A stretch of DNA of 64,000 nucleotides from Camellia lanceoleosa (taxonomy: Eukaryota; Streptophyta; Magnoliopsida; Ericales; Theaceae): positions 123,368,346-123,432,345 of the forward strand of contig CM045767.1 of NCBI GenBank assembly GCA_025200525.1, written 5' to 3'. This document shows, piece by piece, positions 1 to 11,240 of this stretch (the first letter of the stretch is position 1; every line of letters begins with the position of its first letter). A program made the translations under genes and the position numbers. Below the pieces are notes generated by a model. It was not told the origin of the DNA. It saw nothing but the letters and a program-made list of their open reading frames with translations, and searched no databases.

Positions 1-1490
1 TTTTTGGAGAGGTGCTATCACCTTATTGTCGATGAGATCTTGAATCTCATGACGCAGCCTATAGCATTAATCAGTGTCATGACCATGCTGCTAGTGAAAA
101 GCACAGTATTTGGCCGGGTTGTGTTTCAGAGGGAGAGGATCGGGTAGAGGGCGAGGCTCTAGTGACTTAAGATGCCCCTTTTTGATTAAGACCCCAAGGG
201 CTTTGGATAAAGGCATGTAGAGCGGGTTAAAGACCCTTTGAGATCAGGCCTGACTGGTTGAGGTTTGTGGAATTATGTTGGATGTATTGGCGAAAAGGTT
301 GGCAGTCTTGGGTGTGGTGATGACCATACTCACATCCGAAGGTCGTGCAGAAGTGCTACTACTCGTGGTTGCATTGGAACTGCATGTAAAGGGCCTCTTG
401 GGCAGTTTCTTGTCATCGGCTATTAGCCCCTATTTTGTTACATCTTCAATCTGAACCCCTATCTCGTGGAGCTCAGCGAATGTAAACAATGGCAAGACTA
501 TCATCTTCTACAATAATTTCCATTGTAGATTGCAGACCACCATTCTGATTTGATCCTTTTCAGATAGCCTGATAGTCATCATCGAGGCCTTAGCCCTCCA
601 TCGGGTCACAAAATTCAAGAAGCCCTCTTTTAGCTCATGACGGGTCACTTTAAGGTCACTGGTTGTAACCTCGATCTGGGTATTGTAGAAATACTGCGCG
701 ATGAAGGCCTCAGAGTCTTCCAGCTTTGCATACCAGATAGTCGTTATACCCGATAGAGTCCGGCTGAAAAGTGACAGCTTCTAAAGCCTGGAGAGGCCCA
801 TTGGGCTCAGGATGTTTGAGAATAACCGCAAATGGACCATGGGATCCCCGGAGCCATCAAACTGGTCTATGTGTGGCATCTTGAATCTGTCCGGCAAAGT
901 TACCGTGGAGTCTATGTATCCATCATTGATGTCAGGGATTGAATTCACGCCTTGTGCCTGCTTGAAAAGCTTTTCTAGCTTGTTGACCTTCAGTGCAATG
1001 GGGTCAATCTCGAATTCAAATGGTGCCTCAGTTTGGTACATTGGTGCCTTGGAGGTTTGAGGTGGGATCGGATCTATCGAAATGTCCAGGTTCTCTTGGA
1101 CATTGACAGTGACTTCAAGTGTTGGAATACCCGCAGGAGGTGCATAGGAAGCAGAAGCCGCTGCTTGTGGTGGTTGCTATTGTTGGAGCCTATTTATCAC
1201 TTCCGCTTGGTGGGTTGTAACCTCATTTTGGCCGGCAGTATCTAGCTGCATGGTTTTTATAGTCTGTTGGAGATGACGAAGCATGTCCTCCATGCTAATC
1301 GGGGGATATTGAGCCATCAGAACTGGCGAATAATCTTTCACTGGAATGGAAATAGAAGGCTAAGCCTGACTGGGCACAAGTGAAGTAAAAGGTGACTGTT
1401 GGACTGGTAAATTATGCCTAACCCTCCTCTGTCTTGTAACCGGTGGGAGTGAAACAAACATTGGTTGTCCCCTAACAAGATCCTTGGATC
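1..1490 (-). pseudogene. Broken Gag of Tat/Ogre-like element
   Basis: Gag would form the capsid of the virus-like particle. On the minus strand a proline/glutamine-rich start (about 1490-1050) is followed by the capsid-like box FKMPHIDQFDGSGDP near 850. A segment reading FYNTQIEVTTSDLKVTRHEL follows at 640-690, then a CxFH...HGHDTD zinc-knuckle region near 60-120. Stops interrupt the frame at about 1350, 1180, 780 and 500, and again in the knuckle region, where a TGA occupies an expected arginine position. The start is uncertain because similarity continues upstream of the ATG at 1317. The leftmost part leaves the window. No functional protein is expected. Confidence 0.75.
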
Positions 1491-2091
1491 TATAAAGTCT
1501 TCTTACACGGGTCCAGAGTGCTTGGGGGGTAACAAAATCGTCTGAAACAATTATGAAAAACTACCTTGCAAAAAGAAATAAAGCAAAAGAAAAGCAAAAA
1601 TCAGAAACCGCACAGCACCTCAGCTCAGATGTGAAACACAATTGTAATCATAAGTTGCAGAACTGCACTCAACACTGATTTCTGCCCCAAAAAATTGATA
1701 CCTAAACTCACAACCGATACATACATTCCTATAGAGTTTCACTCTAAAAGCACATACCAGTTAAGTGTGAGCCAAAACACCCCTATGATGGGGTAAGGTT
1801 AGCCTGTCCTAGTTTCGTTAGGAGCTAGGGTTTCACTATGCACAACAAATGGTTTTACACAATCTTGCATTCGGGTAAGCAACCTGCCCTAGTTTGGAAC
1901 AATCTCTACGGTTTCCAATATGCAACTAGGCCGATTGGTCAAAAAGGGTACCTCATCAAGACTACCTAATATACCTCTTACACCTAACATCGAGAAGTGA
2001 AAGGAGGATCAAACGGTACAGCGGTAGTCCAGATCCAAGGGTTGTGTTCCCATCATGGCAGAGCCCATAACCAGTCAGCCTTTTGGCAAGC
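1491..2091 (-). other. Untranslated leader of the Tat/Ogre-like element
   Basis: No coding signal was seen here. The stretch lies between Gag and the solo LTR insertion, so it is most simply the internal 5' leader of the minus-strand element. It has no repeat worth naming. Confidence 0.4.
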
Positions 2092-2096
2092 TTTTC

Positions 2097-4513
2097 TGTC
2101 ACGACCCAAACCCGCCCCTATGGGTTTAGCATCTCAACCGGCCAGTAATCCGTGATTACCGAAGGCCCGCTAATAAAGAATGACAAGAATACTGAGTAAA
2201 GGGGTCAAGAAGCCAAATCAGAATAAAAGATGTCCAATGAGCTGTGATACGAAAGAAAAAGACTTTTATAAACAAACCACATTCATAAACAAAACATATA
2301 TATACATCTCAGATACATAAAAACATTCAGGTTAGGGACCAAATCCCTTCACCATAGCTATACAGTTAGGTCTTAAACATTTACTACAGAACAGAGACAA
2401 AGGGTGGAACTGAGACACCCCAAAATAGCCCTAGCTTGGACAGACTTGGGAACCTTGAAGTGAGGTACAACGGTTGGCTTGACAAAACGGGAGCTTAGCT
2501 TGACGCTCCTAGCATCGATCTGGTGCCTGGACACCTACATATAAATATAAACAGTGAGCTAAAGCCCAGTGAATAACAATTGTGTAAAGAGGTTAAGAAT
2601 GAATGTCCTTTCAGTATTTAAACAGTCATATCAATCACTTAGAAACCATAGCAGTCATATGTGGTACATCCAATAGCAAAACAGTACAGTATGTCTTAAT
2701 AGACCGAACAGTCAGTTGATGGCCATCATAACAGTAACAGTAGAAGTTCTGAACATTGGAACCGACAGAGATCTCAGTGACAGTAGCAGTAATAGTACAG
2801 TAACAGTAAATTGCTATAGATGCCACGAATGCAGTTTACAAATAGGACGAACATTCATTCATTAAACAATAACGTTTCAGTAAGTAGAACAGTTGATCAT
2901 TCAGAAAATAATCATAATTGAACATATCTTTACAACATTGTTACTCACAGAGTACTGGGCTATATACAGGCTAATGAGGGCCCTCGGATGCCAACCCTAC
3001 AGTTGCAGAACGAACACACACTCGGGATTAATAACTTAGCCCTTAACTATACTGGTACGGTTCTATAACATTATCCTCATTAAGATGCCTTAAACATGGC
3101 CTAGGAATGCCTAGGATGGAATGAGGATGCAAAAATGCACTTTAAAGCACTTTTCAGAATTTTTCAGAAAACAGGGATCTCACTCGAACGTGGCTATCTA
3201 CGCTCGAGCGAGCGTGCCAAAACAGAGGGGTCGCTCGAGCGTAGACTTCTTCACTCGAGCGGTCTGTAAAAATGTAAAAAGTGCTGGATGTTGAAAATCT
3301 CCGCTCAATGCTCGCTCGATGCTTGCTCCAGCGTGAGACACAGTCCTTGCTCGAGCGTAGGTTTCTTCGCTCAAGCGTGCGTCTGCACATGTAGAAAACC
3401 TGAGAGCTTGCAATCTACGCTCAAGCTAGCATTCCTTCACTCGAGCGGAGCTTTGAACACAAAGGTGGTCGCTTGAGCGTGGAATCCTTTGCTCGAGCAT
3501 GGAAGCCAAAATCTAGAATTTCCAGACTTGCCTCCCAAGCTCAAACCAAGCATTCAATACTTCAAAACTCAACCTTTTGGGCCTATTTTCTGGAAAACAC
3601 TTGAAAGCTCATACTACAACATATTTTGAAGATCAATTTTGTAAAATCAAACCCAAAGGTAAGCCAATTGAACACCAATTTCAAAGAAACTTGAAGAACA
3701 ATGCAAAATCATACATGCATGAGTTTCCAAGAACTCTAATGCCCCAAAACATGATCAAATACAAGTTTTAGCTCAAGAACATGGTGAATTCATGGACCTC
3801 TATTCAAATATGCACATGCATGTAAGGATTTCATGCAAAACAACTTCAAATTTCAAGAATATGCACATTCATGCATGAATTAATTCTCAATTCAACACTT
3901 TAAACCAATTCTTGACTTTAAACTCCAAATTCCATGATCCATGCAAGATGCAACTTAATTTACAAGTAAGAAGGTGTATTCTCTACCTTAGGTCTTGAAT
4001 TCCAAGTATTCTAGCTCAATTTTGCAAAACCTTTTCAATTCTTCTAATTCTCCAAGCCAATTCTCAAATGAAGTCAAGTTTCTCCTATCTCCCCCTCTCT
4101 CATGATTTTGGCAAGAAGATGAGCAAAATGATATATCAAATGTGTATGAGGTGTAATAAGGGTTGGTTAAAGAGTCAAGCCACTCCATGGCAAAATGGTA
4201 AATAACTAGGTTCAATTAATTTAACATTATTTAATCTAATTTAATCATTCCAAATTGAATTTTTATTAAACCTACCATAAAATCACATAAACTCTAATTA
4301 GCATAAAACACAAATCGATTTCAGATTTGGTCACCAATAAGGCCTTCAATTTACAGTTCAAAACTTAAAACATGAACAGATCAATTAATGGTAAACAGAT
4401 AGAGATGCAATTAAAGCAACATACACATGCATTCAGTTCAGAATTTTAGTCTGATCAATTACTCATCATGCTCAGTCACAGTTTAACACTAATCAGAGGT
4501 GAGGGTTGTCACA
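2097..4513 (-). mobile_element. Solo LTR (2417 bp) of a long-LTR Gypsy family, TSD TTTTC
   Basis: Read on the minus strand the unit starts TGTGACAACCCTCACC at 4513 and ends GGGTCGTGACA at 2097. Perfect 5-bp duplications TTTTC flank it at 2092-2096 and 4514-4518. There is no internal domain, so it is a solo LTR left by LTR-LTR recombination. Its last 80 bp resemble the end of the LTR at 27238-29152 (TTACTGGCCGG, then GGGGCGGGTT, then CGTGACA), and both share a GCTTTAGCTCA box. Long LTRs of this kind are usual in Tekay-like chromoviruses; that assignment is inferred. It carries a CTCGAG palindrome array. Confidence 0.9.
3182..3499. repeat. Array of CGCTCGAGCG palindromes in a solo LTR
   Basis: About 13 exact or degenerate copies of CGCTCGAGCG lie in 320 bp. 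Exact copies are at 3201 and 3232; near copies are at 3182, 3252, 3302, 3313, 3324, 3349, 3368, 3419, 3439, 3470 and 3491. Most occur in pairs 19-21 bp apart. Many changes are CG to TG or CA, as expected from deamination of methylated CpG. The function is unknown. Confidence 0.85.
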
Positions 4514-5739
4514 TTTTCCAAGCAAGCTTCTGACAAACCATTCAAGAATAGAAGATGGCAAACACAGTGACTTAGGCGCACCAATGCAAATGCAAATGTA
4601 AAGAAAAACATAAATGTAGATAAAATGTCATATCATGAGTTTGAGTAAAGTTCTCTAAATTTCCCCAACAAGCTTGGCTTTTTGGAGCCCCTTTTCGAAA
4701 ACTCAAAAGAAAACCCAACAGTTCGGACTCCCGCGGTTCTGAATCAAATCTGACAAGTGTAATATGAAATTGATAATCACTAAAGAGTCCAAATCCGGTA
4801 AGTCGTTTGGAAAATCAATTTTAGAATCAAAAATGCCAAAATTGGACAGCTTTACCAGATATAGAGTCACAACCTAAATATTTTATTTTTGGAAAATTTA
4901 GGAAACCCATAACTCATGCCAAAGGCCACGTGTCCGTCATCACCAAAGTTGCCTCGGCTCGAGAACTTAGGTATGAAAGGGAAAGGTCATGGATTGGGCA
5001 CCCCCACTCGCCCGATGAAAGATCAGCCTCTACTAGTCATGATATGATTTTTTATAAACATTATGTGCTCGTTTTCCGGTTATTAAGCTAGCATTACTAT
5101 GTGATTCACGTACACAAGGTATAGACTAGTTTGCTCAAATTGGAACAATTTAAGTTCATGTTTGTTTTTTTGCGAAAAGGGTTTGAATTTGCCACCTCAA
5201 GTGGGCTTAAAGTTTGTGAATTTGCCACCAAACATAGTGGGCTTAAAACTTACATTCGTTGAATCGTTCTAATTCAAACAACAAGCCTTTATCCACTGGC
5301 ATTCAAGCAGTTCATCACTTCAGCATTTAGCCTCATGACAAGCATGCTAGACATGGCAACATTCATACACATGCAAGTATGCTAAAGCACTAAAAACTCA
5401 CCTAGTACTCCAAGCTAAGAAGATATGAGTTAAAAAAAAATATGTATGATTCCTAACTATGTTAAATGTCTAAGGCTACTAATATGGCATATGAATCGAT
5501 TTTAGACATGCGGTCTAAGCATGTATTCAAAGAATTATTGAAATGACAATGTAGTTTGAATGATGCGCCGGTGCATGTAAGACAAGATGAATGTATGCAA
5601 GCATAAGGTATGCCAATTGAAACATGACCCTAATCTAACCATCAAAAGCAGATAAATAAAAGGGAGAAAGACGTGGGGTTAGAAGACATACACATTATTA
5701 CATTTCACTCTCACGAAGGAGAGTCCGAATGAATAAAAG

Positions 5740-5925
5740 GTAACTAGCTAGCTAAACTAAACTAATTAAGCTAATTATTACCAACAAAGTGAAATAAATA
5801 GCTGAACTAATTAACTAATTATTATAACACAAATTAATTAGCTACAACCAACTAATTAAAGAGTACTACACAAACTAACTAAATTACACAATAGGCTAAT
5901 CATACGCTAAAGTAAACTAATTAAC
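5740..5925. repeat. Degenerate CTAATTA-rich repeat
   Basis: The heptamer CTAATTA and close variants recur many times with irregular spacing in this AT-rich block inside the LTR/leader. It looks like decayed short tandem repeats. Confidence 0.5.
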
Positions 5926-6090
5926 AAGATAACTCGTCTCGGGAAGTAAGGGAGGCCCATGCATGCTCGGTTTCTACTTGAAGAACATCCACTGTTTGCC
6001 CTTGAAAGCCTCTGTTTGCACAACCTTTGCACTATTTCCTTCTCCAGATCAACTCTGCCATGCCTCACAAGCATACTACTCAAAATTCAT

Positions 6091-6177
6091 TGGTGGCCGG
6101 CCAGCCACCACTAAAGGGTTGCCGTCCAACACTGATGGCCTGCCGGCCAGTAGCAGTGGCCGATCGGCCACTGATGA
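6091..6177. repeat. GC-rich palindromic array, GGCCGGCC type
   Basis: Four or so units of about 20 bp share TGGCCGGC-like cores and CCAC/CACTGATGG edges. They include the 10-bp palindrome TGGCCGGCCA at 6094-6103 and a perfect 20-bp palindrome at 6154-6173 centred on CGATCG. The surroundings are AT-rich. The same unit recurs at 7727-7850. Confidence 0.75.
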
Positions 6178-7726
6178 CACATATTTCCTTGCTACAATAG
6201 AAAGCAAACAGGGCAAATGGAGGGTATTCTCAAAAGTTGTTTGTACTTTGTATCCCTCCTTATCATCAAAACAATCTCAAAGGAGTGATACAATTGGTTC
6301 CAAAACCACTAATCAAGCAATTTCATTGCATAATGGCCAAAGAACCAAGATGTACAAGTTAATGAATGCACAAATAAGACTCAACAACCATCACCCTATC
6401 ATGCATGATCAAGGGCAATGGAGACCTTGGAAATTTTACACATTTCATCACTTTGAGTATGAAATGCCCCAATTCTCCTTGTGTTCAATTAACGTCCGAT
6501 TGAACACGTGCAACACAAACAAATGCTTACCTTGCACAATTTTACTTGCCACTTTTATTTACTCATTTTAATTACCAACCATTATTTAGTCAATTAAGTC
6601 CATTGGTAAGAGTTTTCTAAAGTGAAAGAAGTGTCAACCAAGGGGTGGTTTAAGACATGAGAGAAGTTTCATGCCGCTGGTAATGAACCCTCAAAAGAGG
6701 ATTAAACCATTAAGTATGGACCTCAATCTCAATCTTAAAGAATCCTAAGTTTGAAACAACCTTCAGAGCAAATAAAGAGTAAAGAAATGAGGCAGGTTGT
6801 AGAGCTTTAGGTGCTGATATGAAGTGCAAAACAACACCAAAATATGCAAACAACACCAAAATATGCAAGCAACTCAAACAAGGGGTGTTTAATGGCCTAA
6901 AACACCAAGCTTGTGAGAACTTTTACGCTACAACCATGCAAAACTAGACTTAATTGACCCAAACAGCCCAAAACAGAGCTAAAGCAGTCTGCAACAAAGG
7001 CAAAAACATACTGGAATGTAGCTACAAAAAGCTAGAAAATCATGCTAACATATGGAGTTAACTAGGCTAGCAAACAAGACACAAGGAAGGGAGGCTAACC
7101 CCTCTAATTTTGGACTTCAAAACATGTTTTTTGCCACTGAAAATACTCTTAAATTCAGTGGTTAAAGGCCCAAAAAAGTTGGTTTGAAAGTAGGAAACAA
7201 ACGTGCAAAAGTCTTAGAAGTAAGGAATAAAGAAGGGTGAGACACCTCCTATCCTTAAATGGATTAAAACACCAATTTCAGCCCATTAAAACAGAGATTT
7301 TTACAGCTCAAAAATGGTCCAAAAATAGTGGCAAAAGATAGAGAAACAAGTGTACTAAAACAAGTTTAAAAGACAAGTGTTATACCTCTTGAAGGCAAGT
7401 ACAACTTTAGGCACAAATACAAGTCAAAACCACCTTCAAGAGCTCCAACAAGACCTTAAGAGACCTCAACTCAAAGGTGATCAATTTTGGTTAAGGATGT
7501 ATATGCAAAAGAGTGATATAACTAGGCAAGTGTGCACAAAATTACAAGAGAGAGAGAGAGATATTTTGGTCCCAAATTTTCTAACCCTCAAAAATGGGGG
7601 AAGACACCCCACATGTATAGAAAAACATGCCTTTGGCTAAGCTAAATCAGTCCATACACGTGTATGGTGATAAAGCTCATTGTGCTAACAACTGGAACAG
7701 CTGTCAAGAAAATATCTGCAAAAAGG

Positions 7727-7850
7727 CATCAGTGGCCGGCAAGCCACCACTGATGGCTAGCAAGCCACATCACTGGTCGACAAGGCACAGTGATGGGCGG
7801 TAAGGCACAAAAGGAGACCATCAAGGCACCAAAGGTGGCCTGCTGGTCCC
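7727..7850. repeat. 20-21 bp minisatellite related to the 6091 array
   Basis: Six tandem units of 20-21 bp each end in AAGCCAC or AAGGCAC and contain variants of TGATGGCCGGC. The first units are the least degraded. The array lies about 210-340 bp inside the upstream LTR end. Confidence 0.8.
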
Positions 7851-8065
7851 AGGGTGTTGAGGTTTGAAGAATTGGAGTTTTGGGTGTGAAAAACTAAGGT
7901 TTTGGTCCAAAACAAGGCACAAAACGGACACGGTTTTAGGGCTCAAAGGTAGGGCACTCCGCTAAGGACTTCGAGCACTCAAAAAAAACACATTCAATCA
8001 CAATCATCGTGTGCACAAATGATGACATCCAAGTCTTGAGGACGGTCAAAAATGGGGTGTCTACA

Positions 8066-8312
8066 CCTGGTTTTAAGGAAAGTAGCGGGTCTAACTTCTT
8101 TTCCTAGTTTTATGGTTGTGAACGTTGAGGCTACCAATATAAGACTGGCTAGTTGTGAATAAAATAATGAGTTATCATTTATTCTTGAACACTTGTGTTT
8201 AATTGGAGGTCAGGGTTCCTCAATCAACCCAAACTATTGTATTGCTTCTTTTTTTTACCCTGTTACAATAAGTTCCAAGAAACAAAAACAGGGCACTCCC
8301 TAGCACGTACCA
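8066..8312 (+). repeat. Truncated 5' LTR of chromovirus
   Basis: It aligns with 12820-13066 and 14062-14308 and ends in the same ACGTACCA. The missing front part should lie left of the window beyond the inserted element. Confidence 0.9.
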
Positions 8313-8315
8313 TTG

Positions 8316-8327
8316 TGATATCAGAGC
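8316..8327 (+). other. Primer-binding site, initiator tRNA-Met type
   Basis: TGATATCAGAGC differs by one base from the standard plant site TGGTATCAGAGC and lies 3 nt after the LTR end. The second copy at 13070-13081 reads TGGTGTCAGAGC. Confidence 0.85.
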
Positions 8328-8333
8328 AACGGC

Positions 8334-9330
8334 ATGGATCAAAGAGTGGAGAGTTTGGAGAACGAAGTAGAGGCTCTCTTACCGCTGGTCAACAACAAAT
8401 TATGGTGCAGCTTGCTGAAATCGACAGTAAGTTGAATTCACAAACCATCATACCACTAGTGAATATGGAGTGTAAGGACGGAGAAAATTTTGTGGCTCCA
8501 CTTCAAACCCATGGTGGATGAACTGGAAAAAAACTAGGGGCCCACCAGATAAGAACACTACATTCATATGCTCCAAAATTTGTCAAACTTGACTTTCCTC
8601 ACTTTAATGGTGAAGGAGATACAACAAGTTGGATATGTCGGGTGGAACAATTCTTTTAATTCCATCAAGCACCGGAAGAAGATCGTGTGCCACTTCTATC
8701 TTTCCACTTGGAGAGTGATACTCAGTTATGGTATCAATTGTTGAAACAAGAGGAGGATGTGATGACCTGGAAAGAGTTTACTAATGGCTTACATGCTCTG
8801 TATGGCCCAACCCAATTCCAAGACTTCTTTGGAGAGTTAACGAGGCTGCAACAAGTTGGTTCAGTACGTGACTATCAAACCCAATTTGAGAGGTTATTAT
8901 CTAAAGTTAGACAACTTCCTTAAGACCGCCAAGTCAGCTGTTTCATTAGCGGATTAAAAGACTCAATCAAAGTCGATGTACTGTCTAGCCGTCCTACAAA
9001 CTTGTCATCTGTCATTGGACTTGCCCGGTTGTACGAAGCTCGCAATATCTCACAACGGCGAACTACTCCCATGACTGATTTGAAGAAGGTGACAAACAAG
9101 GAGACCACTAACACCAGCGCTACACTTCAAATTTGGCGAATGTCACCGATGGAATTGCAAGAGCGTCACGCGAAGGGCTTATGTTACAACTGCAACGAGA
9201 AGTTTGTTCCTGGACATCGATGCAAGAAGTTGTTCTTAATTGAAGCCTACTATGAAGAAGAAGATGGCGACGTTATTATGGACATGGAAAGATCTATTCA
9301 AGAGGACTACAAAGAGGTGCCTAAGATTTC
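8334..9330 (+). pseudogene. Chromovirus Gag
   Basis: The ATG at 8334 follows the PBS by 6 nt and starts MDQRVESLENEV. A frameshift within the first 30 codons moves the frame. The capsid-like domain (8570-8925) includes FVKLDFPHFNGEGD and SFHLESDTQLWYQ. A stop at 8921-8923 ends one stretch, but coding similarity continues to a zinc knuckle near 9181-9220 (CYNCNEKFVPGHRC, pattern CX2C...HXC) that would bind genomic RNA. Another stop lies near 8657. Broken, but easily recognised. Confidence 0.85.
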
Positions 9331-9790
9331 CTTGAATGTGATTTTCGATGCGTGCGCACCAGAAACAATGCGGGTACAAGAAGGCGTTGGACACATATCA
9401 ACCATTGTTTTGGTGGATTCAGGAAGCACTCATTATTTCATTAGTGAAATTCTTCCTAGGAATGTGGCCTTACAACCTGAGAAAGGAGGGAAGTTTAAGG
9501 TTGTGGTTGGTTTTGGTAAAAAGTTATCCAGTCCAGATAAGTGTACAAATGTTAAATTAATTTTGCATGGAGTACTTGTTCTTGTGAATTTTTATTTGCT
9601 TCCATTAGAATGATATGATATTGTGTTGGGCACCCAATGGTTGAGTACACTAGGTTCAATTTTGTGGGACTTTGTAAAGTTGCAGATGAAATTCAGGATA
9701 GAAGATAAAGAAGTGTCTCTCCAAGGTATATATGTTCCAAGGTACCAGATAATTGGGGATCTACAATTCAGCTAGGAATTCAAAAAATCA
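9331..9790 (+). pseudogene. Chromovirus aspartic protease
   Basis: The retropepsin active site reads VDSGSTHYF, with the catalytic Asp codon at 9416. The region follows the Gag knuckle with no start of its own, as expected for a single Gag-Pol reading frame. A TGA at about 9611 interrupts the second half, where DIVLGTQWL (a protease flap/C-terminal motif) is still visible downstream. The protease would cut the polyprotein; this copy cannot be complete. Confidence 0.8.
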
Positions 9791-9798
9791 AAAAAAGG

Positions 9799-10498
9799 AT
9801 GTTGCTCCAATTGTTCACACTTGGGACTCTACTTCCAAAAGTTGAGGTTGCATGTCAACCTCCACCATTGCAGCAGATTTTGGAAGAATTCCAAGATGTG
9901 TTTGAAGAGCCCAAAGGTCTACCACCTCCACGAGCACATGATCACAAGATTCCCTTGATGGAACTAAGTGAACCAGTGTGTATCAAGCCCTACTGCTACC
10001 TTCATTATCAGAAGGCGGAGATAGAGAAGTTAGTGGCGGAAATGTTATCTACTGGTGTGATCACAACCAGTAATAGCCCTTATTCATCACCAGTCGTCTT
10101 AGTTAAAAAGCATGATGGATCATGGCATATGTGTGTCGACTATCGTGCTCTTAACAAGATCACAATCAAAGACCGGTTCCCGATTCCAGTCATTGATAAG
10201 TTATTGGATGAGTTGAATGGAGCAAGAATATTCTCAAAGCTTGGCTTACATAGCGGGTACCATCAAGTTCATGTCACACCAAAAGACACCTCAAAGACTG
10301 CTTTCCGAACTCACCACAGCCACTATGAGTTCTTGGTAATGTCATTCGGCCTTACTAATGCTCCATCCACCTTCTAATCCCTAATGAATGAGGTATTTAA
10401 AGATTATTTGCGAAAGTTCATCTTAGTTTTTTTTTTATAATGATATTCTTCTATATAGCAAATCTTGGGATGAACATTTTCAGCATTTAAAAATTGCA
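9799..10498 (+). pseudogene. Chromovirus reverse transcriptase, broken at the active site
   Basis: The RT fingers and palm are clear: a CVDYRALNK block near 10133, then a SKLGLHSGYHQV block (FSKLDLRSGYHQ in functional relatives, so the catalytic Asp is replaced by Gly), then MSFGLTNAPSTF to a stop at 10375-10377. After a run of T, a third frame continues with FYNDILLYS near 10433-10460. The usual FxDD box therefore reads N-D, so a second catalytic Asp is also changed. With the frameshift this RT is dead. Coding similarity resumes in frame at 10499. Confidence 0.85.
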
Positions 10499-11240
10499 TT
10501 GGCTGTACTTAGATCTCACGGGTTATTTGTTAAGAGGGAAAAATGTCAGTTTGGGCAAAATGAGGTGCAATACCTAGGCCATGTCATCTCTGATGCAGGT
10601 GTCGTTGTGGATCCAGACAAAATTGTTGTGGTGATGAGTTGGCCTAAGCCCAGCACACTTAAGTTACTAAGGGGATTCCTTGGATTGACTGGCTATTACC
10701 GAAAATTTATCCATAATTTCGGTAAAATAGCTACACCCCTTACCAAAATGTTGAAGAAAAACTCCTTCGCTTGGACATCAGTAGCTGAATTAGCATTTCA
10801 GAATTTGAAAGAAGCCATGACTAAAGCTCTAGTGTTAGCTTTACCTGACTTCTCAAAAAAATTCATTGTGGAATGTGATGCTAGTGGATCAGGTGTGGGA
10901 GCTGTCTTAATGCAAGAGCGACCAATAGCTTTTTACAATCATGCACAATAGGGAAGAAACTTGTTGTTGTCAACTTACGAGAACGAGATTCTAGCATTAG
11001 TATTGGCTGTCCAGAAGTGGAGAGCCTATTTGCTGGGAAAATAGTTCATCGTAAGAACCGATCAAAGAAGGTTAAAGTATTTGTGAGAGCAGAAAATTAC
11101 CACTACAGCTCAACAGAGATGGTTATATAAATTGATGGGCTTTGATTTTGTTATCGAATACAAAAAAGAAAAGGAGAATATTGTGGCTGATGCTCTTTCA
11201 AGAAGAGAAAATACAGAAAAGGTTACAGAAAGAAACAATG
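10499..11240 (+). pseudogene. Chromovirus RT thumb and RNase H
   Basis: The segment starts in the RT connection (KCQFGQNEVQYLGHVIS) and runs through GFLGLTGYYRKFI. RNase H begins near 10865 with FIVECDASGSGVGAVL, keeping the first catalytic Asp. A TAG at 10949-10951 and two later stops interrupt the domain, but YENEILAL and ADALSRR are visible afterwards, the latter near 11190. It would degrade the RNA of the RNA:DNA hybrid. Confidence 0.85.

Larger units (their letters stand above)
1..8065 (-). mobile_element. Ty3/Gypsy Tat/Ogre-like retrotransposon, 5' part
   Basis: The element runs leftward out of the window. Its upstream end is at 8065, where the minus strand starts TGTAGACACCCC, a common plant LTR start. 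The next base is inside the LTR of another Gypsy element: the interrupted sequence (from CCTGG) is intact near 12820 and 14059, so this element inserted there. Gag lies at 1-1490; protease, RT and integrase would lie to the left of the window. The Gag style (a GSGDP box, then a CxFH...GHxTDxC knuckle) suggests the Tat/Ogre group. A solo LTR splits its leader. The boundary between 5' LTR and leader was not found. Confidence 0.75.
4519..8065 (-). other. 5' LTR plus leader of the Tat/Ogre-like element
   Basis: This stretch has no supported gene. It begins (minus strand) with the LTR terminus at 8065 and should hold the whole 5' LTR and the upstream leader. I could not fix the LTR 3' end or the primer-binding site. 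It includes two GC-rich 20-21 bp arrays (6091-6177, 7727-7850), an AT-rich CTAATTA repeat (5740-5925), and a short (GA)n run near 7549. Confidence 0.5.

Noticed and set aside
3182..3499. CRISPR-like look of the palindrome array
   Set aside because: Repeats are 10 bp and degenerate, spacers are uneven, and the array lies inside a plant LTR.
5963..6571. 202-codon open frame on the plus strand
   Set aside because: It lies antisense in the LTR/leader of a Gypsy element, crosses the GC-rich array, has mixed low-complexity content and no recognisable domain.
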